64,000 nucleotides of DNA, taken from the NCBI RefSeq assembly GCF_009649745.1, contig NZ_WJNG01000002.1, positions 142,150 to 206,149 of the forward strand, read 5' to 3'. Position numbers and translations under genes: made by a program. This document shows positions 41,544 to 49,985 of the stretch, in pieces. How positions within the stretch are numbered: position 1 is the stretch's first letter; every line of letters begins with the position of its first letter. Below the pieces are notes generated by a model. The model saw only the letters and a list, made by a program, of their open reading frames with translations. It made no database searches and was not told the DNA's origin. The DNA comes from Aquibacillus halophilus. Its GTDB lineage: Bacteria; Bacillota; Bacilli; Bacillales; Amphibacillaceae.

Positions 41544-42635
41544 ATGAAACGGTGTTTTTTCCAAGCTAGTTTTGTGCTAATCATACTCGTGTTGGTGCCG
41601 ATTATCTCTGCCTGTGAGGAACAGGAAAGTGCTAGTATAAAAGGACCATTAGGAAATGTCACCTATACGCCTGCCGAAACCGGAACTACTGATGACACAA
41701 TTAAAATCGGCTTTGCAATGGGTACGTTACTCGAGGAGCGTTGGCTAAAGGACCGGGATCTGTTCAAAAAAGCAGCCGAACAGCTTGGTGCAGAGGTGGA
41801 AGTAATGTCTGCTGATGGTGACGACGCATTACAAATATGGCAAGCAGAAACGTTAATTAGCAACGGTATTGACCTACTTGTTGTTACACCACATAATGCC
41901 GAGTCAACGGCTGCAATCGTGGAAAAGGCTCATTCAGCTGGGATCAAGGTATTATCTTATGACCGGTTAATTAATAATGCTGAAGTGGACATGTACGTTT
42001 CCTACGATAATGAGAAGGTCGGCGAACTACAAGCGATGGCGATTACAAGCTTAGTTCCTAAAGGTAAATATGTTTATATCGGAGGTGCAGAGACCGATAA
42101 TAATGCGCACTTGGTTAAAAAAGGTGTGTTTAAGGTGCTACAGCCACTGATTGATAAAGAGGATATCACTGTTGTATTTGATCAATGGACAAAGGATTGG
42201 TTACCATCAAATGCAAAAGCAAATATTGAAATAGCTCTAGATGCAAATGATAATCAGATTGATGCAGTTATTGCCGCCAACGATGCGACGGCAGGTGCTG
42301 TTATTGAGGTGCTTGAAGAACGAGGCCTTACCGGAAAAGTCGCAGTCACGGGTCAGGACGCCGATCTTGCAGCAGCTCAGAGAATTGTTGCTGGGCTCCA
42401 GACAATGACCGTATATAAGCCAATCAATGAGTTAGCAGAAAAAGCGGCTGAACTTGCCGTTAAACTTGCCAAAGGAGAAGATGTTGATAATAATCTGAAA
42501 GTAAATAACGGTAAGGTTGAAGTTCCATCAGTTCTCCTTACGCCAGTTGCCGTCGATAAAACTAATATCGACGAGACTATTATTGCAGACGGCTTCCATA
42601 CCAAAGAAGAAGTGTACCAGTGGGACACTAACTAG
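41544..42635 (+). CDS. XylF-like sugar-binding lipoprotein
   Basis: A 363-residue lipoprotein with signal peptide and lipobox IISAC (Cys24). The domain is of the XylF/ChvE type: IKIGFAMGTLLEERWLKDRD, ADGDDALQIWQAETLISNGI, VLSYDRLINNAEVDMYVSYD, YIGGAETDNNAHLVKKG and AVTGQDADLAAAQRI. The DRLI and GQDADL motifs are those of xylose-type binding proteins. It stands alone right behind the sensor genes, with its transporter partner about 5 kb further on; it may feed that importer or a partner elsewhere. Confidence 0.88.
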   Translation: MKRCFFQASFVLIILVLVPIISACEEQESASIKGPLGNVTYTPAETGTTDDTIKIGFAMGTLLEERWLKDRDLFKKAAEQLGAEVEVMSADGDDALQIWQAETLISNGIDLLVVTPHNAESTAAIVEKAHSAGIKVLSYDRLINNAEVDMYVSYDNEKVGELQAMAITSLVPKGKYVYIGGAETDNNAHLVKKGVFKVLQPLIDKEDITVVFDQWTKDWLPSNAKANIEIALDANDNQIDAVIAANDATAGAVIEVLEERGLTGKVAVTGQDADLAAAQRIVAGLQTMTVYKPINELAEKAAELAVKLAKGEDVDNNLKVNNGKVEVPSVLLTPVAVDKTNIDETIIADGFHTKEEVYQWDTN

Positions 42636-42719
42636 TTTTATTCGTTATTTCGTGAAGGAATCACATCTGTTCTTCAACTATATAGGGGGTCAGGTTTATA
42701 AAGATAAGGGAAGAGATAG

Positions 42720-43160
42720 ATGACAGATAGTAACAAAATACTCATATGGATACTGCTTCCTCTTATCTATGGATTTATATCGAACACCTTTATGCTGATA
42801 TTTCCTCCATTTTTGAGCCAACTAGTCTTAGCAGTTTTTTGGTTCTGGATAGGAATCAAGTTTTCCAGTTTTAGTGGTAACAAAGTGAAGAGTTTCTTTA
42901 TTGGTAATAGTATTTGGTTACTGACATTTATATTATATTTAATGCAATTTGTTCTTTTGGATGATGAAAGCAGAAATATGACTATAGCAATTATTAGTCA
43001 ATATTACATGCTTTCATTTATTTGGTCGGGTACAAAATTGGCATTATTATTTACAGACGCATTGAATGGAACAACTATTATAATCATTTCATATCTTTTT
43101 ATGTTATTGATATTTACGATTGGTTTTTTAGTTGGATGGACAAAAAAACATAATAATTAA
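42720..43160 (+). CDS. Four-helix membrane protein of unknown function
   Basis: A 146-residue protein with four predicted membrane helices (starting ILIWILLPLIYGFIS). AAGGGAAGAG precedes the ATG. No family recognised. It is the first of a run of small membrane and lipoprotein genes that separates two sugar-binding-protein genes. Confidence 0.7.
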   Translation: MTDSNKILIWILLPLIYGFISNTFMLIFPPFLSQLVLAVFWFWIGIKFSSFSGNKVKSFFIGNSIWLLTFILYLMQFVLLDDESRNMTIAIISQYYMLSFIWSGTKLALLFTDALNGTTIIIISYLFMLLIFTIGFLVGWTKKHNN

Positions 43161-43318
43161 TTATGAAAAATTGTTGTACTATAGGATGGATAGTGTGGTT
43201 AGGTAAGAACTGACTGTACCAAATTCAAGTGGTTGTCCTCTCCTTGTAGGATGAGGAATGGCATAGGTGACTGTTCAAGCCCAAAGAGGCATAGCATATA
43301 TATAAGGAGCGTGATACC

Positions 43319-43477
43319 TTGCAGATTAAATTACTATTGTTGGCTTTCATTATTTTCATAGTTATATCGACCCTGCAATCACATCCGCACGAGGAAACCT
43401 TAGCCAAAGTTAAGAACCAAGAGGATGAAACGTCCAGTGATCACCTTCACGAAAACAGAAAAAATAGTTCTCCTTAA
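43319..43477 (+). CDS. Small exported or membrane peptide (52 aa)
   Basis: TTG 43319 lies 9 nt after AAGGAG. The peptide has one hydrophobic helix (IKLLLLAFIIFIVISTL) and a hydrophilic, His/Glu-rich tail (HPHEETLAKVKNQEDETS). After its stop, other frames contain GLLPLPNGEPIVITP and PHFPEPMPNKKVNLDEQAKH up to 43612. This could be a longer protein broken by two frameshifts. The rest of the 634-bp gap (43161-43794) shows no other gene. Confidence 0.45.
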   Translation: MQIKLLLLAFIIFIVISTLQSHPHEETLAKVKNQEDETSSDHLHENRKNSSP

Positions 43478-43794
43478 AAATGGTTTATTGCCATTACCTA
43501 ATGGAGAACCAATAGTAATCACACCTATCCTCTTCCAAAAAACACACCTCATTTTCCAGAACCGATGCCAAATAAGAAAGTAAACTTAGATGAACAAGCT
43601 AAACATAAATAAAGTTTGTTAGAGTTAACAAAAGGATTGACAATATGGCGATCTTTTTTTCTTTCTTTAAAAGATAAATTGGGATTTTATGTTAAAATTT
43701 ACATAATCTTAAACTCTATCCGTGGAAGAGTTGAAAAAGAAATATTAAATTAACTGTTTGTAAGATTTAACTAAATAACTAGAAAGGAAAAAAT

Positions 43795-44172
43795 ATGAGA
43801 CAATTTAAAATTCCGTTACTACTTGTAATATTTTTGTTAACTGGTTGCCAGTTGTCTGAAACTCTTTCGTTTGTTGGGGAGAGCCAGAGTTGGTCAGCAC
43901 AAGTAATATTACATCAAGCATCTGGAAAGGAAAGCGAGGATGTAGTATTAAAGTATAAGGGGGACAATCTGGAGGATGTTGGGATTTTTAAGTATTATAT
44001 AGATGGACCTCAATGGGGAACTGGGCTAGATGGAGTTGAACTAAATGAAGCAGGGGTTTTTAAAGAAGTAGGAGCTAGTATTAATGAGAAAAAGACACCT
44101 GAAAATGCAGAGTTGGCTATTAAAATTGAATGGAATAATAAGTCAGAAACTATTTTACTAAAAAGAGAATGA
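43795..44172 (+). CDS. Small lipoprotein of unknown function
   Basis: A 125-residue lipoprotein with signal peptide FKIPLLLVIFLLTGC (lipobox LTGC, Cys18). The mature part is a beta-rich domain (SWSAQVILHQ, DVVLKYKGDNL, AIKIEWNNKSETILL), like small immunoglobulin-type envelope lipoproteins. GAAAGGAAA precedes the ATG. No family recognised. Confidence 0.75.
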   Translation: MRQFKIPLLLVIFLLTGCQLSETLSFVGESQSWSAQVILHQASGKESEDVVLKYKGDNLEDVGIFKYYIDGPQWGTGLDGVELNEAGVFKEVGASINEKKTPENAELAIKIEWNNKSETILLKRE

Positions 44173-44366
44173 TGTTTTTAAGTATTAACTGATACGAGAG
44201 CATTCGATCTTAATGGTTCACTTATTTACTAACAACGCAGTTTTAAGGTATTCTCATAAAGAGATTTTGGAGAACCATCCAATAAAAATGAGATTAAATG
44301 ATAGTGAAATTTTTATAGACCGTTGTAAAGCTAACGTAAGTAAGTGGATGGAAGAGGAGGAGTTGT

Positions 44367-44774
44367 GTGTTCTGGATAAAATTTGGTTTGATCTCGGCAA
44401 TTGTTTTAGTGACTGTGTTAATTATTAAGTTTTTTCTGAGAAAGATTCTTAAAATAGAGAAGGTTGAAAAAGAATTTTTTTCCTTTAATTATATAAACGA
44501 ACTCCATCGGAAGGTTGACAACCGGATAAGAAATATTTCTGCAATCACTCTATTCATTCTACTTTTTGTTTTGTTGTATTATTATGAAGGTGTAATCTAC
44601 CTATTTTCACTTGCACTAATCTTTTTTCTGGCATTGGAAACTGTAGTAAGAGCTTTTTTCGAGTGGAATTATTCATCATACCCGAAACAAGCTATTTTAA
44701 CGATAGCTGAAATGTTTTTAATTTTAATTGCAATAACAATTGTTGTTCAATTTGAATTACTTGGTTCTTATTAA
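44367..44774 (+). CDS. DUF4181 membrane protein
   Basis: A 135-residue membrane protein with the DUF4181 pattern: an N-terminal helix, then KEFFSFNYINELHRKVDNRIR, and ETVVRAFFEWNYSSYPKQAILT between further helices. GTG 44367 has GAGGAGGAG upstream. Function unknown. An overlapping upstream frame (44213-44428) has no ribosome binding site and was rejected. Confidence 0.8.
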   Translation: MFWIKFGLISAIVLVTVLIIKFFLRKILKIEKVEKEFFSFNYINELHRKVDNRIRNISAITLFILLFVLLYYYEGVIYLFSLALIFFLALETVVRAFFEWNYSSYPKQAILTIAEMFLILIAITIVVQFELLGSY

Positions 44775-44807
44775 AACCTTGTTAAAATAAAGCAACAAGC
44801 TATTCCT

Positions 44808-45017
44808 ATGGAAATTATTATAGGTTATAGTTTAGGTTTTATCGTCTTAATCCTATTCTTGATTTCGTTATTCAAAGGAATATCAACAAGAATTAAAAGT
44901 TCATGCAATGTATTAAGTGATAGGATAGCTAAACTAGAGAAACGCGTTAAAGATTTGGAAAAGAACAGTAAAATACTTCAACTTTTGTATGGACTGCAAT
45001 TGTGGTTTTCAAAGTAG
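44808..45017 (+). CDS. Small membrane protein with coiled-coil tail
   Basis: A 69-residue protein with one membrane helix (~5-23) and a helical, heptad-like tail (LSDRIAKLEKRVKDLEKNSK). The start lacks a clear ribosome binding site, so confidence is moderate. No family recognised. Confidence 0.5.
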   Translation: MEIIIGYSLGFIVLILFLISLFKGISTRIKSSCNVLSDRIAKLEKRVKDLEKNSKILQLLYGLQLWFSK

Positions 45018-45129
45018 TTTAATTACTAAACCTGCGATGAGTGAGAAAGGCAAGCTAAATACAGATCTACCAGATGGATTTGTTAATTCTGCTCAATAGT
45101 TATTTTACTAAAGAGGTGAAAGATTAAAG

Positions 45130-45429
45130 ATGAGGACATTTCTAGAACTACTACGAATTATTATAATTTTCGCGCTACTTGGTGGGTTTGGATGGGCAAT
45201 TTTAGGCAACATTTATACGACAAATGAAATAACTCAAACTTATTCTTGGCTCGGTGCTGTCGCTATTTTATTGTTACTTTTTGTTTTGTATAGAAACAAG
45301 TTGCAATTTTCAGGGTGGTATAAAGGAAAAGGTAAATTAAAACTTCCAAATTCAGTAACCTTAGCACTAATTTTGAGTTCTATATTGCTAATCATATTGC
45401 CCTTTATATTAGGTTCTTTGTTAGGATAA
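45130..45429 (+). CDS. Small three-helix membrane protein
   Basis: A 99-residue protein with membrane helices at ~8-28, ~38-55 and ~75-96 and a basic loop (YKGKGKLKLPN). AGAGGTG lies about 11 nt upstream of the ATG. Function unknown. Confidence 0.65.
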   Translation: MRTFLELLRIIIIFALLGGFGWAILGNIYTTNEITQTYSWLGAVAILLLLFVLYRNKLQFSGWYKGKGKLKLPNSVTLALILSSILLIILPFILGSLLG

Positions 45430-45501
45430 TAGGTGTTTAAGAGATGTAATTTTGTTAGATGAAGTATTACTGAAGGAAGTAGTTAGTATTAGAGTATAGG
45501 A

Positions 45502-45903
45502 GTGAGTGCTATTACTAAATCACTTTCTTTAACATCACTTGCATTTTTAGTTTTATTCTTGATTGCAGGTTGTGGGGTAGCTGACGGTGGTAAAATAACT
45601 GCCAGAGACATATTAAAACAAAATAAAGATGCAGACATTATTCAGTATGACGGACATATTTTTAGCAATGTGACAAATCTAGAATGGTTTGAAGATGATA
45701 AGGAGGAAATTTCATTTTCTAAAAACAACTTCCAAGCCGAAATAAAAAAACAGACAACTAGTACCTGGTTTTTTAATGACCTTAGTGCAACCAAATTACC
45801 GAAAGGCACAAAGGTTTATTCACTTGATAGAACACGTAGAGGGATGTTGATTGTAGAATACGAAGGAGAAATACTATATTATATGGAGCTTCTTAAAGGA
45901 TAG
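45502..45903 (+). CDS. Small lipoprotein of unknown function
   Basis: A 133-residue lipoprotein with lipobox LIAGC, followed by a domain with QYDGHIFSNVTNLEWF and LSATKLPKGTKVYSLD. The GTG at 45502 overlaps AGGAG (45498-45502), whereas an ATT codon at 45511 sits 8 nt behind it, so initiation at ATT is possible. Either start keeps the signal peptide. No family recognised. Confidence 0.7.
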   Translation: MSAITKSLSLTSLAFLVLFLIAGCGVADGGKITARDILKQNKDADIIQYDGHIFSNVTNLEWFEDDKEEISFSKNNFQAEIKKQTTSTWFFNDLSATKLPKGTKVYSLDRTRRGMLIVEYEGEILYYMELLKG

Positions 45904-46013
45904 TAAAACTACTAAGCTGCTAATCTTGATTAAGAAAGTATTTGATTTACAATTTTCTATCTGTGACGTTAAAAGTGTAAGGGAAAAGTACAGAAAACTA
46001 ACGAGGTGATAAT

Positions 46014-46337
46014 ATGTATTGGGAAACACTTCCTAGCTGGGTTTGGTTAATATATTATCTGTTGATTTTTACAACATTGGGAGCTGCAATTATAAGTGTA
46101 ATACAAAAGAAGATTGTAAGTCTATCAATTGTTACGATTGTTTTAACAATCACTGTTCCTATTACCGCTATAAATAATAGTATTGGGAGATTAGTGGATG
46201 TAAATGAATTTGAACATTTAATTAGTCAGTTACAACAAGGTTCAATTTGGTCTATTTATGTAGTGTTAGGTTATCTATACTTACTAATTTACTTGGTTAT
46301 TTTTATAAAGAATAAACTGAATACTGAGATAGCTTAA
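46014..46337 (+). CDS. Small membrane protein (three helices)
   Basis: A 107-residue membrane protein starting MYWETLPSWVWLIYYLLIF, with further helices at ~33-52 and ~80-98. GAGGTGAT lies at good spacing. Function unknown; part of the small-gene run. Confidence 0.65.
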   Translation: MYWETLPSWVWLIYYLLIFTTLGAAIISVIQKKIVSLSIVTIVLTITVPITAINNSIGRLVDVNEFEHLISQLQQGSIWSIYVVLGYLYLLIYLVIFIKNKLNTEIA

Positions 46338-46554
46338 TAAGCTAAAGGCTGTTCAACGATCAAACATGGCATTTGGTAATGTAAAGTTATTTATAATCTT
46401 GTGTGAAATGTTAGCACCTGAAACAACCATTTCATTTTACTGTTATTAGATTGATCAATCTAATAGGTGCTTCTGATAAAACTACTATAAATTTTGATAG
46501 AGTTGTCCTATTTTTCTACTTGAATTCATAGAGTAGAAGTAGGAGGTGTTTTTA

Positions 46555-47016
46555 ATGGTGGCATATGGTAAAGAATTGTTTTTGGATAACGTTAACCAAC
46601 TGACAACGATTATTGTTAGTTTAGCTTTAGCTATTTGTGCACAAAAAATTGCTGGAGATATAGCAAACATGTCTTTAATAAGTTTTATAATGGATGGTGG
46701 GTATAGTTTAATGTCAACAAGTGAACATTTTAGTATGTTCCGTAATGTTTTGTTACCTTTCATCATGTATTTACTAGCTTGTTCATTTCTACTTTGGATG
46801 GGGATAACCAATTTAGCTACATATGACGAAAAGGGTGACCAATCCGTTATGTTTTTAAAAATCCTTTTAGGTTTTTTTCAACTAATGCTATTTGGACTTA
46901 TATTTGTTGGAGCAAAATTATTTTCTTATTTTTTACTATTAGTTTTCACTGTAATAATTTTGATTGAGATTCTCAACTATGCATCATCTTTTGATGAGAT
47001 GCGTAGAGAAACATAA
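46555..47016 (+). CDS. Membrane protein of unknown function (153 aa)
   Basis: A 153-residue protein with about four membrane helices (TTIIVSLALAICAQKIAG, VLLPFIMYLLACSFLLWMG, then two near the C-terminus). The ATG at 46555 has AGGAGGTG 6 nt upstream and is preferred to the GTG at 46546. A terminator follows at 47047. No family recognised. Confidence 0.7.
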   Translation: MVAYGKELFLDNVNQLTTIIVSLALAICAQKIAGDIANMSLISFIMDGGYSLMSTSEHFSMFRNVLLPFIMYLLACSFLLWMGITNLATYDEKGDQSVMFLKILLGFFQLMLFGLIFVGAKLFSYFLLLVFTVIILIEILNYASSFDEMRRET

Positions 47017-47046
47017 ATTGTTCTGTTAACAAGAACAAACTAATGC

Positions 47047-47080
47047 AAGGCTTAGAGATAAAATTTCTTTAAGCCTTTTT
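47047..47080 (+). terminator. Intrinsic terminator closing the small-gene run
   Basis: AAGGCTTA-AGA (47047-47058) pairs with TCT-TAAGCCTT (47066-47077) and is followed by TTT. Confidence 0.75.
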
Positions 47081-47186
47081 TGATGCTATTAGTAGCGTGG
47101 ATGGTGATATGAAAACTCAATGAAGCATTGTCCAAAAAATTGCCAATATTAAAAAAGTACAGACGAATAATAAAAAAATGCTATAA

Positions 47187-47200
47187 GAAAGCGTTTTCAA
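47187..47200 (+). promoter_or_regulatory. cre-like site upstream of chvE
   Basis: AGAAAGCGTTTTCA differs from the ideal cre TGAAAGCGTTTTCA at one position. It lies 67 bp before the binding-protein start, so carbon-catabolite repression of the importer is likely. Confidence 0.6.
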
Positions 47201-47266
47201 TGTCTGCCTCCGATGATATATTTGGCTTGTAAGTAAATAAAAAAGGTTTTGAGAGGGGTTACAAAG

Positions 47267-48370
47267 TTGAAAAAAATTATTCAGGTTTTATTAGTTGCCA
47301 TTATGTTCGTCCTAGTTGCTGCAGGTTGTAGTAGCGGTGCTGGAGGAAGTGGCGATCTTAGCGTAGGTATCGTATTACCAACTAAAGATGAGCAAAGATG
47401 GGTACAAGATGAAGAAAGATTTAAAGATGCAATTGCTGAATCTGATTACTCAGCAGAAATTTTATTCAGTCAAGGATCTTCCGCTAAAGAAAAAGAAAAT
47501 GTTGACACTTTAATCAGTAAAGGTATCGATGTGTTAATTATTACTCCTGTTGATGGTGATTCAGCTGGTGGTACAGTAGAAGCTGCTAAAGAAGAAGGAA
47601 TTACAGTTATTTCTTATGACCGTCTAATTACCAATACAGATGCTGTTGATTATTATGTGACATTTGACAGTATTGCAGTAGGTGCAGCACAAGCGCAATA
47701 CTTAGTTGATCATTCAGAAGGATCTGGAGTGCCGTTATTCTTATATGCTGGTGCAGCAACCGATAACAACGCATTTTTATTCTTTGAAGGTGCATGGAAT
47801 GTACTTCAACCGAAAATTGCAGATGGAACGTTTGTCATTGCAAACTCAAGTGAGGCAGAAACATTACAAGATAAAGCAGAATTAACTCGTGAGGAAATGA
47901 GTGCAATCATTAGTCAGCTAACTACTGGTTGGGATCCAGCCGAAGCTAAAAATAAGGCTGAAACACACTTAACTGCAGCAGGTGCTGACATGAAAGGTGA
48001 TGTAGCTATCCTTGGACCAAACGATGATACCGCTCGTGCAATTGCTGACGTATTCTCAGGAGACCCAGCAATTACAAGCTATGTTATATCAGGTCAAGAT
48101 GCAACAACCGCTTCTATACAGTACATCATTGATGGTAAGCAATCAATGACTGTGTTTAAAGATGTTCGTACTCTAGTAAAAGATGCTATGGATATGGCAC
48201 TAACAATCCTTGACGGAGAAACACCTGAAACAACTGGTTCTTACGATAATGGATCAATTGAAGTACCAGCAAAACAATCAGATGTTATTAGTGTTGATGC
48301 AGACAATGTAAAAGTAGAAATAGTTGACTCTGGATACTATGAAGCTAGTGAATTTACTGGATTGGAATAA
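47267..48370 (+). CDS. chvE: ChvE-type multiple-sugar-binding lipoprotein
   Basis: A 367-residue lipoprotein; MKKIIQVLLVAIMFVLVAAGC ends in the lipobox at Cys21. The domain matches the ChvE/multiple-monosaccharide binding group: VGIVLPTKDEQRWVQDEERF, LFSQGSSAKEKENVDTLIS, VISYDRLITNTDAVDYYVTF, LYAGAATDNNAFLFFEGAWN and SGQDATTASIQYI. The TTG at 47267 has GAGAGGGG 8 nt upstream; a TTG at 47249 precedes the site. The ATPase and permease genes follow. Confidence 0.9.
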   Translation: MKKIIQVLLVAIMFVLVAAGCSSGAGGSGDLSVGIVLPTKDEQRWVQDEERFKDAIAESDYSAEILFSQGSSAKEKENVDTLISKGIDVLIITPVDGDSAGGTVEAAKEEGITVISYDRLITNTDAVDYYVTFDSIAVGAAQAQYLVDHSEGSGVPLFLYAGAATDNNAFLFFEGAWNVLQPKIADGTFVIANSSEAETLQDKAELTREEMSAIISQLTTGWDPAEAKNKAETHLTAAGADMKGDVAILGPNDDTARAIADVFSGDPAITSYVISGQDATTASIQYIIDGKQSMTVFKDVRTLVKDAMDMALTILDGETPETTGSYDNGSIEVPAKQSDVISVDADNVKVEIVDSGYYEASEFTGLE

Positions 48371-48385
48371 AGAATAGTTTGAGGT

Positions 48386-48416
48386 GGAATAGTGATAGAT
48401 TTTCTATCACTATTCC
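48386..48416 (+). promoter_or_regulatory. Intercistronic 14-bp perfect hairpin
   Basis: GGAATAGTGATAGA pairs perfectly with TCTATCACTATTCC around TTT. As in the other importer operon it lies between binding-protein and ATPase genes without a U-run, suggesting mRNA stabilisation of the binding-protein part. Confidence 0.7.
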
Positions 48417-48452
48417 GTGATTGTTAAGTGGTCTGGTTAAGGGAGGCATAAC

Positions 48453-49973
48453 ATGAGCGATTATATTTTAGAGATGAACCAGATATCAAAAGAGTTTACA
48501 GGTGTGAAGGCGCTCTCTAATGTAAATTTTAAGGTGCAAAGAGGAGAAATTCATTGTCTCGTAGGAGAAAATGGTGCCGGAAAGTCTACATTGATGAAGG
48601 TACTTAGCGGCGTCTATCCTTTTGGAAATTATGATGGTGATATCGTATTTAATGGCGAGGTGCAAAAGTTTAATAAAATACCTGATAGCGTTGATGTTGG
48701 TATCGCAATTATTTATCAAGAGCTAGCCTTATTTCCTGATCTCGCTGTTTATGAAAATATATTTATAAACAATGAAATACAGAAAGGTGGTATTTTAGAC
48801 TGGAACGAAGCAATCGTTCAATCAAAGGATCTTCTTGAAAAGGTTAAATTAAAAGTAAATCCCGAAACATTAATAAAGGAATTAGGAGTAGGTAAACAAC
48901 AATTAATTGAAATTGCCAAGGCATTGAGTAAGGAAGTAAAACTACTCATTTTGGACGAGCCGACAGCAGCACTAAACGAGGACGATAGTGAGAATCTATT
49001 GAATTTGTTGCGAGCCTTAAAAGAGCAAGGAATCACAAGCATTATGATTTCCCACAAACTTAAAGAAGTAATCGCCATTGCAGACAAAGCAACGGTACTC
49101 CGGGACGGGGAAACAATGTGTACATTGGATGCATCCAAAGGAGAAATTACCGAAGCTGCCATTATCAAAAACATGGTTGGTCGAGATATCGGAAATATAT
49201 ATCCTAAAAGATCTAACAAAGAGTTTGGCGAGAAAATATTAGAACTAATTAACTGGTCTGCCTATGACTCTACTTTAGGCCGTAATGTGGCCAAAGATGT
49301 TAATATTCATGTTAATCGCGGTGAAATTATCGGCCTTGCAGGCCTTATGGGTGCTGGGAGAACGGAGCTCGCACAGAGTATTTTTGGAAATGCAAAAAAT
49401 TATAAGTTGCAAGGTGATTTGTTTGTTGAAGGTATGATTGCCTACTATAAACACACTAGTGATGCGATTAAGGCTGGAATTGCCTATGTTACTGAAGATA
49501 GAAAAGGCAATGGGCTGTTTTTACTTCAGGATATTAAACAAAATATTTCTGCAGGGAATTTAAAGGGTATCTCCTCTAATGGAATAGTAAATGAAAACGA
49601 AGAAATCAAAGTTGCTGAAGAATATAGAGCATCATTAGGAATTAAAACACCATCGATCTTACAGATGGCTGGTAACTTGAGTGGTGGTAATCAACAGAAG
49701 GTTTCCTTAGGAAAGTGGCTTTTTGTGAGTCCGAAACTATTGATTCTGGATGAACCGACACGCGGTATTGATGTTGGTGCTAAATTTGAAATTTACTCTG
49801 TCATGAATGAACTGATTGATAAAGGAATGAGCATTATCATGATTTCATCGGAGCTTGGTGAAATTTTGGGAATGAGCGATCGTGTTTATGTAATGGCTGA
49901 AGGCGAAATAAAAGGTGAGATGTCAGCAGAGGAAGCAAGTCAAGAAAAGATTATGCAGCTTGCGACGCAATAG
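48453..49973 (+). CDS. mmsA: Multiple-sugar ABC transporter ATP-binding protein
   Basis: A 506-residue double ATPase of the GguA/MmsA (XylG) type. Domain 1 shows GENGAGKSTLMKVLSGVYP, LLILDEPTAALNEDDSENLL and LGVGKQQLIEIAKAL; domain 2 shows GLAGLMGAGRTELAQSIFG, NLSGGNQQKVSLGKWL and LILDEPTRGIDVGAK. It energises import through the permease encoded 12 nt downstream. Confidence 0.93.
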   Translation: MSDYILEMNQISKEFTGVKALSNVNFKVQRGEIHCLVGENGAGKSTLMKVLSGVYPFGNYDGDIVFNGEVQKFNKIPDSVDVGIAIIYQELALFPDLAVYENIFINNEIQKGGILDWNEAIVQSKDLLEKVKLKVNPETLIKELGVGKQQLIEIAKALSKEVKLLILDEPTAALNEDDSENLLNLLRALKEQGITSIMISHKLKEVIAIADKATVLRDGETMCTLDASKGEITEAAIIKNMVGRDIGNIYPKRSNKEFGEKILELINWSAYDSTLGRNVAKDVNIHVNRGEIIGLAGLMGAGRTELAQSIFGNAKNYKLQGDLFVEGMIAYYKHTSDAIKAGIAYVTEDRKGNGLFLLQDIKQNISAGNLKGISSNGIVNENEEIKVAEEYRASLGIKTPSILQMAGNLSGGNQQKVSLGKWLFVSPKLLILDEPTRGIDVGAKFEIYSVMNELIDKGMSIIMISSELGEILGMSDRVYVMAEGEIKGEMSAEEASQEKIMQLATQ

Positions 49974-49985
49974 GAGGTAAAACAC

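Noticed and set aside
44213..44428. 71-codon frame before the DUF4181 gene
   Set aside because: No ribosome binding site, overlaps the better-supported DUF4181 start by 62 bases, and its composition does not look like a protein.
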